The notes under the pieces were generated by a model. It ran no database searches, was not told where the DNA came from, and worked only from the letters and a program-made list of their open reading frames with translations. A stretch of DNA of 64,000 bases from an uncultured Rhodospirillaceae bacterium (GTDB lineage Bacteria > Pseudomonadota > Alphaproteobacteria > Rhodospirillales > Magnetospirillaceae): NCBI GenBank assembly GCA_903901915.1, contig CAIUSV010000021.1:1-64000 (forward strand), in the 5' to 3' direction. This document shows positions 57,634 through 64,000 of the stretch, piece by piece; within the stretch, counting starts at the first letter, position 1, and every line of letters starts with the position of its first letter. The position numbers and the translations under genes were made by a program.

Positions 57634-58952
57634 CCGCCCGGGTACTGCTGATCGATGACGAACCGCTGGTGTTGACCTCGTTGTCGCGACGGTTGGGCGA
57701 TCGCTTCAACCTGGCGACGGCGGGCGGTGGTCCGGAAGCGGTGGCGGCGGTGGCGGCGGCGGTCGAGGCGGGACGGGACTTCGCCGCCGTGATGTGCGAC
57801 ATGCACATGCCGGGCATGAATGGTCTGGAAACCCTGGCGCGAATCAAGGCGCTGTCGCCGGAGACCGTCGCCATCATGCTGACCGGCGACAGCGACCGCC
57901 AGACCGCGATTTCCGCCATCAACCAGGGCGACATCTTCCGCTTCTACGTCAAGCCGTTCGACAGCGCCGAGCTTGGCGAGGGGATTGCCGCCGCCGTGCG
58001 CCAGCACGAATTGTTGCGCGCGGAACGTCGTCTCGCCGAGAACGAGGAACGGTTGCGGTTGGCGCTTGAGGCGGTGGGTGATGCCGCCTGGGACTGGAAT
58101 ACCATTACCGGCGAGTTGATCTGCTCGGAAGGCTGGCGGCGGATGCTGGGCCTGTCGGGGGGCGAGCCGACGACGGTGGAGGCGCAGTGGTTGTCGTTGA
58201 TCCTTCCCGACGACGCGGCGGCGGTCGCGGACGAAATCCGCCGCGTGCTGGACGGAAAAGGCGCGTTGCTGTCTTGCGAACATCGGTTGCGCCGTTCCGA
58301 TGGTGGCGAGCGGTGGGTTCTGGCGCGCGGCTCGGTATTGCGGCAAGGGCGCGACGGGTGTCCCGAGCGGCTGATCGGCACCTTTACCGATATCACCGAG
58401 CGTCGCCTGATGGAGGAAACCGTGCGTCGCCAGGCCGAAGAGCTGCGGATTCTGGCGGCCACCGATCCGTTGACCGGGTTGTGGAACCGCCGGAGCTTTC
58501 TCGAGAAAGCCGAGCACGAGGTTCAGCGGGCGCGGCGCTATGGCCGGGCGCTTTCGGTGGTCATGGTGGACATCGACTTCTTCAAGAAGGTCAACGACAC
58601 CCACGGTCATGATGGTGGTGATGCCGTGCTCCGGCGATTTTCCCAGGTTCTCAAGAGCGGCGTGCGGCAAAGCGATGTCGTCGGGCGTTGGGGGGGGGAG
58701 GAATTCGTCCTGCTGCTGCCCGAGACCGACATTGCGGCGGCGGGGGCGGTGGCCGATACCCTGAGACGGCAGGTCGCGGCCGCGCCGGCCGATTTGCCCG
58801 ACGGCGCCACCCTGGCGATTACCGCCAGCTTCGGTGTGTCTACCTTGTCCGGAGAGGGCGACGAGGTGACCGACATGCTGCGGCGGGCGGACGAGGCGTT
58901 GTACGAGGCCAAGCATTCCGGCCGTGATCGGGTGGCGTGCCGGGTGGCATGA
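57630..58952 (+). CDS. Receiver-PAS-GGDEF diguanylate cyclase
   Basis: 440 residues from the GTG at 57630, which overlaps the previous stop by 4 nt (GTGA) and puts the phospho-Asp at residue 57, exactly as in the paralogue at 54.5 kb; an ATG at 57603 is possible. Receiver, PAS_3 domain (AWDWNTITGELICSEGWRRMLGL), then GGDEF with the active site RWGGEEF and an upstream RQSD inhibitory site five residues before it. It makes cyclic di-GMP from GTP with product feedback. Together with the HD-GYP protein, the operon can set cyclic di-GMP up or down. Confidence 0.93.
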   Translation: MTARVLLIDDEPLVLTSLSRRLGDRFNLATAGGGPEAVAAVAAAVEAGRDFAAVMCDMHMPGMNGLETLARIKALSPETVAIMLTGDSDRQTAISAINQGDIFRFYVKPFDSAELGEGIAAAVRQHELLRAERRLAENEERLRLALEAVGDAAWDWNTITGELICSEGWRRMLGLSGGEPTTVEAQWLSLILPDDAAAVADEIRRVLDGKGALLSCEHRLRRSDGGERWVLARGSVLRQGRDGCPERLIGTFTDITERRLMEETVRRQAEELRILAATDPLTGLWNRRSFLEKAEHEVQRARRYGRALSVVMVDIDFFKKVNDTHGHDGGDAVLRRFSQVLKSGVRQSDVVGRWGGEEFVLLLPETDIAAAGAVADTLRRQVAAAPADLPDGATLAITASFGVSTLSGEGDEVTDMLRRADEALYEAKHSGRDRVACRVA

Positions 58953-59050
58953 CTGCCGTCGCCACCATTCGCAAATAAGAATACATCGCAACATCCCGGA
59001 GCGATTAGGCGCCGACGTCGCTATATTGTCGTCATTATTCCTGCGCGATA

Positions 59051-59056
59051 TTGACA
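59051..59056 (+). promoter_or_regulatory. Possible -35 box before mms6
   Basis: The 168-bp gap before mms6 holds TTGACA at 59051-59056, but no good -10 stands 16-18 bp after it; CATACA at 59102-59107 is another weak candidate. The gap is long enough for an own promoter, so mms6 need not be co-transcribed with the signalling operon. Confidence 0.3.
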
Positions 59057-59120
59057 CTTGTGGCGACATAGGGTTTGTTGGTTCCCGTCTTGTACTTTTT
59101 GCATACAGGGGAGGATCAAG

Positions 59121-59567
59121 GTGGCTGCTGCTCAAGTCGCGAACGGGGCTATTCCGTCCATGGTGGCTCCGGCCGGTGCCAATGCCGCCGCGGCGGCGGG
59201 GGAAGTCGAGCGCGAGGTTGCCGCCGCCAAGGCCGGCACCGCCAAGACCGGCGCGGCCAAGGCTGCCGCCGTCAAGGCTGCTCCGGCGGCTCAGGCCAAG
59301 GTCGCGGCATTACCGGGGGCCGGGGCCAAGGTGGCTGCCGGCGCGGGCAAGGCGGGGCTTGGCGGCGGTGCAGGGGCCAAGGTGGTTGGCGGGTCGCTGT
59401 GGACCGGCAAGGGCCTTGGTCTCGGCCTTGGTCTCGGCCTGGGGGCCTGGGGGCCGGTGATCATCGGTGTCGTCGGTGCGGCGGCCGTCTATGCCTACAT
59501 GAAGAGTCGCGATATCGAGGCCCTGCAGAACGACGAGGAAGTCGAGCTGCGCGAGGCTCTGGCCTGA
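59121..59567 (+). CDS. mms6: Magnetosome membrane protein Mms6
   Basis: 148 residues from the GTG at 59121, which follows GGGGAGGATCAAG; longer frames upstream have no ribosome-binding site. The N-terminal half is Ala/Lys rich and low complexity. Then come [17 protein letters not shown] (Leu-Gly repeat, 97-112), a membrane helix (to about 127) and the acidic tail [20 protein letters not shown], with seven Asp/Glu that bind iron and guide magnetite crystal shape. The match to Magnetospirillum Mms6 is unmistakable, though the tail differs at several positions from the version I recall. Confidence 0.96.
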   Translation: MAAAQVANGAIPSMVAPAGANAAAAAGEVEREVAAAKAGTAKTGAAKAAAVKAAPAAQAKVAALPGAGAKVAAGAGKAGLGGGAGAKVVGGSLWTGKGLGLGLGLGLGAWGPVIIGVVGAAAVYAYMKSRDIEALQNDEEVELREALA

Positions 59568-59583
59568 ATTGGGGGAGAGGAAA

Positions 59584-59907
59584 ATGGCTGAAGCTGTCGT
59601 TCGCAGCACGCTTGGTTCACGCAGCACGGTGATGGCGGCGCTGTCCTATCTCAGCGTGTTGTGTTTCGTCCCCCTGCTGATGGATCGGGACGACGAGTTT
59701 GTCTATTTCCATGCCAAGCAGGGATTGGTGATCTGGATGGTCGGGGTGCTGGCGCTGTTCGTGCTGCATGTCCCGATGATCGGCAAGTGGGTGTTCGGTT
59801 CGGTTTCCATGGTGGTGGTGGTCTTTTCCATCCTGGGCTTGGTGTCGGTGCTGTTCCAGCGCGCCTGGAAGCTGCCGCTGGTCAGTTGGCTGGCCGACCG
59901 CATCTGA
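59584..59907 (+). CDS. mmsF: Magnetosome protein MmsF
   Basis: 107 residues; GGGGGAGAGGAAA precedes the ATG. Three membrane helices of the DUF4870 fold ([63 protein letters not shown]). The [15 protein letters not shown] loop and the end [17 protein letters not shown] match MmsF of Magnetospirillum. MmsF controls the growth and shape of magnetite crystals in the magnetosome. It follows mms6 by 16 nt. Confidence 0.96.
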   Translation: MAEAVVRSTLGSRSTVMAALSYLSVLCFVPLLMDRDDEFVYFHAKQGLVIWMVGVLALFVLHVPMIGKWVFGSVSMVVVVFSILGLVSVLFQRAWKLPLVSWLADRI

Positions 59908-59924
59908 CGGTGTGGATATTGGCG

Positions 59925-59965
59925 GGGGCGGCGGGCGGCGACGCCTGCCGCCCCTGTCTTTTCCC
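59925..59965 (+). terminator. Terminator-like hairpin between mmsF and mms36
   Basis: GGGGCGGCGGGCG and CGCCTGCCGCCCC pair over 13 bp with one G-U wobble and a GCGA loop, followed by TGTCTTTTCCC. It would at least weaken read-through from mms6-mmsF into mms36-mms48. No other regulatory site is clear in the 154-bp gap. Confidence 0.65.
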
Positions 59966-60061
59966 TTCCTTTCAGTAAGTTCTTGCCAAACGGGCGGACG
60001 ATCGGGAAGATCGCCCCGGCCGGTGCCCCGTGCCCGGTTATAGGCCGCGTGGCCGGCGGAA

Positions 60062-61126
60062 ATGGAGCCGATGGACAGTCAGCAGGAAGTGCGGTCGTCC
60101 GGCGCAGGCCGGCGCGTTCGGCAGCCACGAGGTGGTGGTGGCGGCACCTCCACGATGCTCGTGGTTCTGGCGCTGGTGGTCGGCGGCGTGGCGGCGTGGC
60201 CGTGGCTTCAGCCCCGGCTGGCGGGGCTTCCCGGTCCCTGGGCGGCGTGGCTGGGCGATCGTGGCGCGGCGGTTTCCGCCAACTCCTCTCAACCGATGCC
60301 GACCCTGGCCGAGCGGGTCGAGATGCTGGAAGCCTCGTTGGCGCCGTTGGCGATACGTTTCGAATATATCGAACAACGCCTCACCCAGCTTGAAGCCGTC
60401 GCGCGCAAGCCGGCTGCGACCGAACCGCGCCGCGACGCCGGGGTAGATCCGGCCCAGCTGGCCAAGCTGGCCGAGGATGTCGCCAAGTTGAGAACCGACT
60501 TGGATACCGTCCGCAAGTTCTCGGGCGAGGATGGTGGTGCCGCCAAGTTGTCCGGTGCGGTGGAAAAGGCCGAGGCCGCCTTCCGCCGCATGGCCGAGCG
60601 ACGCGATCAAGCGCCCCTGTTCCTGACGGCGCTGGGTCAGTTGCGCGAAGCGGTGGATCGTGGTGGCCCCTATCAAGTCGAGCTGCGGGCGGCGGCGGCG
60701 TTGGCCGACAAGGCCGCCATCGGCCGGCTTGCCCCCCTGGGCGGCGGCGCCGCGACCGGCATCGTCACCCGCGTCGGTCTGGCCGAGGGTTTTCGCTCCG
60801 CCGCCGCGTCGGCCCGGCGGGCGGACGCTCTGGCCGGTACCGACTGGGCGATGGCGACGCTGCGGCACTGGCTGGGCGCGGCGGTGACCGTCCGGCGGGC
60901 CGATGGCAGCGAGGACGGCCTGGAGGGGGCCCTGTCCGGCGCTGGCCGACTTCTGGCCGGTGGCGATCTTGCCGGCGCCGTGGTGGTGCTGCGTCATGCC
61001 GAGGGAGCGGGGGCGGCGATGCTGGCGCCCTGGCTGGAAGCGGCGGAGCAGCGTCTGGCGGCCGATGCCGCCCTGTCCGAACTGTCGGCGGCGGCGTTGG
61101 CCACCGCCGCTCACCGGGACGAATGA
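60062..61126 (+). CDS. mms36: Magnetosome-associated protein Mms36 (mitofilin-like)
   Basis: 354 residues; ATG at 60062, with another in-frame ATG three codons on. One membrane helix near residues 28-48 (TSTMLVVLALVVGGVAAWPWL), then a coiled coil (LAERVEMLEASLAPLAIRFEYIEQRLTQLEAVA, LAEDVAKLRTDLDTVRKF) and a helical domain to the end (LGGGAATGIVTRVGLAEGF...WLEAAEQRLAADAALSELSAAAL). This is the COG4223/mitofilin layout seen beside heme genes in alphaproteobacteria. Order after mmsF and before the HemY-like gene identifies it as Mms36, whose loss alters crystal size. Confidence 0.88.
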   Translation: MEPMDSQQEVRSSGAGRRVRQPRGGGGGTSTMLVVLALVVGGVAAWPWLQPRLAGLPGPWAAWLGDRGAAVSANSSQPMPTLAERVEMLEASLAPLAIRFEYIEQRLTQLEAVARKPAATEPRRDAGVDPAQLAKLAEDVAKLRTDLDTVRKFSGEDGGAAKLSGAVEKAEAAFRRMAERRDQAPLFLTALGQLREAVDRGGPYQVELRAAAALADKAAIGRLAPLGGGAATGIVTRVGLAEGFRSAAASARRADALAGTDWAMATLRHWLGAAVTVRRADGSEDGLEGALSGAGRLLAGGDLAGAVVVLRHAEGAGAAMLAPWLEAAEQRLAADAALSELSAAALATAAHRDE

Positions 61127-61129
61127 GCC

Positions 61130-62548
61130 ATGGTACTGCGCCTGATCGTCCTTCTCGTCCTGGTTTCGCCGGTGGTGATCGCCACCTTGTGGTTCTCCGA
61201 CAATCCCGGCACCGTCCAGGTGGAATGGCTGGGATGGCGGGTGGATACCAACATGCCGATCCTGCTGGCCGGCCTGCTGGTGGTGTTTCTGTTGCTGTCG
61301 GCGCTCGGTCGGCTATCGGGCCTGTTGGCGGATCTGCCGGCCCGGCTGGGGCATTCGCGGCAGGCCAAGGGACGGGAAAAAGGCATGGTGGCGTTGCTGG
61401 CCGCCCTGGACGCCGCCGAATCCGGGGATAACGGCGAGGGCCGCCGCCTGGGCGCCGAAGCGGCCCGGCTGCTCGGCAGTCCCGCCCTGGCGGCGCGGCT
61501 GGACCGGCTGATGCCGCGTGCGGCGACGCCGCCGGTCGAGGCGGCCCGGCCGGAGCCGACCCGGAAACGTTCGTTCCTGTCGCCGAAGGCTCCCTTGGCC
61601 AAGCCATCCCCGCAGCCTAAGCCATCCCCACCCAAAGCCGCGCCGCCGCCCTCCACCGCGGTGGAGGAGACGCCGCCGCCGCCCGTTGCCGTCACCGTGC
61701 GCGACGAGGATCGCGCCGCTTTCGCCGAGCGAGTGCGCAACCGGGCGTGGGATGCCGCCCTGGCCGGACTGGAAGAGGCGGTGGTGGCCGCGCTGCTGCC
61801 GCCGTCGGTGGCGGCGCACTGGCGGGCGGTGGTGCTGGCGGCCCAGGCGGTCGAGGCCGCCGACAGTGATGCCGGGCGGGCGCTGCATCTGGCGCGAGAC
61901 GCGGTGGTGGCCGATCCCGGCTTTTTGCCGGCGGCACTGCAGCTGATACGCCTGGAGGTGGCGGCTGGTCGTCCCGCCGAAGCCGAAGCCGCTTTGAAGT
62001 CGGCATGGCGCAAGGTTCCGGCGCGTCCGTTGCTCGATGCCTGCGCCGTCCTGTGGGCGGATGACGATGCCGCTGCCCACCTGGCGCGGATGGAGGCGTT
62101 GGCGGAAAGCAATCCCGGCCATCGCGAGGGCCACCTTGCCGCCGGCGAGGCGGCGGTGGCTGCGGCCAAATGGGGGGTGGCGCGGCGCCACCTGATGGCG
62201 GCGATCAAGATCGCCCCGGATATTCTCGCCTGCCGGCTGATGGCCGAAGTCGAGGAAAAGGAATCCGGCGGTTCCGTCAACGCCGCCGATATCTGGCGGC
62301 GCAAGGAGCGCGAGGCCTTGCCGCCACCGGCGTGGCATTGCTCGGTCTGCGGCACGGTTCAGCCGGAGTGGGTGGAGTGCTGCCCGTCGTGCGGCGGTGT
62401 CGCCACGGTGGAGTGGACGCAGCGGGCCGAGGACCCGAGGGATGCCGTTTCAATTCCGGTGGTTTCCGATCCGGTTCTTTCCGAGCCGGTCAGGGACGAT
62501 AACATTGCCGTCGAGCCGGAAAGTACTACCGCCCCGCCAGTGTTGTAA
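61130..62548 (+). CDS. mms48: Magnetosome-associated protein Mms48 (HemY-N/TPR, zinc ribbon)
   Basis: 472 residues, starting 3 nt after the mms36 stop. Two membrane helices (LIVLLVLVSPVVIATLWFS and ILLAGLLVVFLLLSALG) make a HemY N-terminal domain. A Pro-rich linker (about 135-190) leads to helical TPR-like repeats (LHLARDAVVADPGFLPAALQLIRLEVAAGRPAEAEAALKSAW). The C-terminal part has a four-Cys knuckle, CSVCG and CPSCG 16-17 residues apart, and an acidic end. In Magnetospirillum Mms48 acts with Mms36 in limiting crystal size. Its end overlaps the convergent DUF445 gene by 23 nt. Confidence 0.88.
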   Translation: MVLRLIVLLVLVSPVVIATLWFSDNPGTVQVEWLGWRVDTNMPILLAGLLVVFLLLSALGRLSGLLADLPARLGHSRQAKGREKGMVALLAALDAAESGDNGEGRRLGAEAARLLGSPALAARLDRLMPRAATPPVEAARPEPTRKRSFLSPKAPLAKPSPQPKPSPPKAAPPPSTAVEETPPPPVAVTVRDEDRAAFAERVRNRAWDAALAGLEEAVVAALLPPSVAAHWRAVVLAAQAVEAADSDAGRALHLARDAVVADPGFLPAALQLIRLEVAAGRPAEAEAALKSAWRKVPARPLLDACAVLWADDDAAAHLARMEALAESNPGHREGHLAAGEAAVAAAKWGVARRHLMAAIKIAPDILACRLMAEVEEKESGGSVNAADIWRRKEREALPPPAWHCSVCGTVQPEWVECCPSCGGVATVEWTQRAEDPRDAVSIPVVSDPVLSEPVRDDNIAVEPESTTAPPVL

Positions 62549-63803
62549 CCGCATAGATCAACAGTCCGACCAGACCACCCACCACGGTGCCGTTGATCCG
62601 GATGTATTGCAGATCCTTGCCGACGTGGCTTTCCAATTTTTCGATCAGAACCTCGGTGCGCCAGCGCAATACCAGATCGGTGATCAGCGCGCCGATCATC
62701 TCGCGCCGGGGCACCAGCAGTGCCTCGGTGGCATCGCGCAGCCAGCGGTTGAGGGCGGCGCGCATGACGGTGTCGTGCTCCAGCCGTTGACCGGCCTCGC
62801 GCAGGGTATGCTCGATCATCGTCTGGATCGAGGCTTCGCCTTCGATCAGACGGGTATAGGCGTCGGCTCCCACTTGTCGCAGATATCCGTCTACCGCCGG
62901 ATCGTCCAGAATCTGGCCCTTGATATCATCAACCCGGCCGGCGAATTCGTGCGAGGTCGCCAGCTTGTCGATGGTTCCGCTGACGAAGGTCTCGAATTTC
63001 TGTCGCCAGGGGTGGTCGTGCGCCGTCAGTTCCGCCAACGAGCCGTCGATGCCGTGGGTCACGCTTTGGGCGATCTGGGTTTCCACCCACAGTGGCAGCC
63101 ATTCCGGACATTCCTTGGCGACCTTGGCGCGGATGAACTTGCGGTTGCCGGCGACGAAGCTCCGCGCTTCGCCGACCAGATGGTCGAGTATGGCGTGGTG
63201 GTAGCCGTGGCCGACCATGTAAGACAGGATTTCCGCCATGCGTGGCGCGGTGATGACGGTATCGACCGCCTTGCGCAAGCCGACGCCGATGGTGTCGCGC
63301 CAGCGCTGCTCGCCGATGGTCAGCACGATGGGCGGCAGCGAGCCGGCGATTCTGGTGGCCAATGCCGCCGCCGTATCCGGTCGCGCCAGCCAGCGGCCCA
63401 GCCGGCCGGCGGTGTCCAGTTCCTCCAGGCGTTGGGCCAGCGCTTGCGACGCCAGCAGATTGCCGGCGACGAAACGGCCGATGGCGGCGGCGATACGGCC
63501 GTGATTGCGCGGAATGACCGCGGTATGCGGGATCGGCAGCCCGAAGGGATGGCGGAACAGGGCGGTGACGGCGAACCAATCGGCGACTCCACCGACCATG
63601 GCGGCTTCGGCGAAGGCCCGCAGCGGCGCCAGCCACGGCCATCGGTCCCGTCCCCATTCGGCGAAGGCGAAGACGACGGTGGACAGCGCCAGCAGGGCGG
63701 AGGCATAGGCCCGCATCCGCCGGAGTCCCTTCGCGGCTGCCAAAGCGGCGTTATCAACCGGAAGATGGGAAGGGACCGGTTCCCGGGGGCTGTCGGCACT
63801 CAT
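62526..63803 (-). CDS. DUF445 membrane protein
   Basis: 425 residues from the ATG at 63801-63803. Two membrane helices near the start (AYASALLALSTVVFAFAEW; AFAEAAMVGGVADWFAVTALFRHPFGLPIPHTAVIPRNHGRI is the family signature) and one at the very end (INGTVVGGLVGLLIYAVTTLAG), with long amphipathic helices between. DUF445/YjiN proteins are inner-membrane proteins of unknown function. It is convergent with mms48 and not part of the magnetosome set. Confidence 0.9.
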   Translation of the reverse strand: MSADSPREPVPSHLPVDNAALAAAKGLRRMRAYASALLALSTVVFAFAEWGRDRWPWLAPLRAFAEAAMVGGVADWFAVTALFRHPFGLPIPHTAVIPRNHGRIAAAIGRFVAGNLLASQALAQRLEELDTAGRLGRWLARPDTAAALATRIAGSLPPIVLTIGEQRWRDTIGVGLRKAVDTVITAPRMAEILSYMVGHGYHHAILDHLVGEARSFVAGNRKFIRAKVAKECPEWLPLWVETQIAQSVTHGIDGSLAELTAHDHPWRQKFETFVSGTIDKLATSHEFAGRVDDIKGQILDDPAVDGYLRQVGADAYTRLIEGEASIQTMIEHTLREAGQRLEHDTVMRAALNRWLRDATEALLVPRREMIGALITDLVLRWRTEVLIEKLESHVGKDLQYIRINGTVVGGLVGLLIYAVTTLAGR

Positions 63804-63905
63804 CGCAAAGGCTCCAATTCCCGAGACCTCGCCCGGGCCGATCCTTTGAATGTGCCTGGGATGGCGGCGGGTCAATGGCTTTCGTATGCACAGTGGATTT
63901 AGAAG

Positions 63906-63936
63906 TTGTCAATTCCCTGGGGGGGGCTGTTATAGT
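63906..63936 (+). promoter_or_regulatory. Extended -10 promoter near window end
   Basis: TGTTATAGT (63928-63936) is an extended -10 box (TG-N-TATAGT), with TTGTCA at 63906-63911 as a -35 at a 19-bp spacing. It points to the right, towards a gene starting at or beyond the window edge. Confidence 0.5.
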
Positions 63937-63951
63937 CCGCTCGGCCCTCCC

Positions 63952-63967
63952 GGGGGGGGGGGGGGGG
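63952..63967 (+). repeat. Homopolymer run of 16 G
   Basis: Sixteen consecutive G follow CCTCCC, between the promoter-like boxes and an ATG at 63988. Such tracts slip in replication and in sequencing, so the length may be variable or wrong. Confidence 0.9.
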
Positions 63968-63987
63968 TACGGAGAGTTAACCCGGAC

Positions 63988-64000
63988 ATGGCGCCTACCG
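63988..64000 (+). CDS. Possible start of a gene running out of the window
   Basis: ATGGCGCCTACC at 63988 opens a frame after GGAGAG (63971-63976), 11 nt upstream. Only four codons are visible. It is proposed solely because a promoter-like region precedes it. Confidence 0.3.

Noticed and set aside
59121-59567. mms6 gene as MamD or MamG, which also carry Leu-Gly repeats
   Set aside because: The C-terminal [20 protein letters not shown] pattern and the mmsF neighbour identify Mms6.

Overview
The window is GC-rich DNA with tightly packed, often 4-nt-overlapping genes, typical of an alphaproteobacterium. A complete mms6-mmsF-mms36-mms48 set at 59.1-62.5 kb identifies a magnetotactic bacterium of the Magnetospirillum/Paramagnetospirillum type: the Mms6 Leu-Gly repeat, its acidic C-terminus and the MmsF sequence are diagnostic. 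I see no rRNA, tRNA, CRISPR array, transposase or phage gene.

Layout. 0-1.8 kb (minus): a response regulator cut by the window edge, two lipoproteins and a secreted protein. 2.2-5.7 kb: alcohol dehydrogenase, aldo/keto reductase and cupin genes divergent from a LysR regulator. 5.9-12.2 kb (plus): a complete N-type F1Fo ATPase operon, atpDCQRBEFAG, with no delta subunit. 12.3-23.3 kb: a catabolic or uptake module I cannot assign to a known pathway. A minus-strand operon (EntE-like adenylating ligase, an old-yellow-enzyme/FAD fusion, an unknown protein, a zinc-ribbon/rubredoxin-like protein, terminator, MarR) is divergent from a five-gene ABC importer, a MaoC-like hydratase and rubrerythrin, across a 306-bp control region full of dyads. 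23.4-24.9 kb: a second old yellow enzyme and a tandem CDGSH protein. 24.9-29.7 kb: an RND pump, its adaptor and TetR. 29.8-38.3 kb: pyruvate kinase, then a C4 sugar-acid (L-threonate/D-erythronate) locus with an MFS permease divergent from GntR-ltnD-otnK-otnC-otnI-denD. 39.0-46.4 kb: a CoA-thioester beta-oxidation operon with its own TetR, a degenerate receiver protein and a benzoate/2-aminobenzoate-type CoA ligase; the operon and the ligase gene carry the same TGAATG-N2-CATTCA operator.

47.1-52.2 kb is the most unusual block. It is a family 2 encapsulin locus: cysE, a DUF2325 gene, the encapsulin shell and a cysteine desulfurase with a disordered ~205-residue N-terminal extension on the minus strand, facing a small unknown protein and an XRE-cupin regulator on the plus strand. 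Both outer promoters carry the AT-rich word TCTAGTAG. Serine acetylation feeds cysteine synthesis, and the desulfurase, probably packaged in the shell, would release sulfur from cysteine, so the block reads as a sulfur-handling nanocompartment. It sits 7 kb from magnetosome genes, so this cell probably builds two kinds of compartment.

52.4-59.0 kb is a four-gene signalling operon: a MASE3 histidine kinase, a receiver-PAS-kinase hybrid, a receiver-DUF3369-HD-GYP protein and a receiver-PAS-GGDEF protein. It would make and break cyclic di-GMP under shared phosphorelay control. It directly precedes mms6; the expected mamGFDC and mamAB magnetosome operons are absent on both sides. The window closes with a DUF445 protein and a promoter-like region with a run of 16 G.
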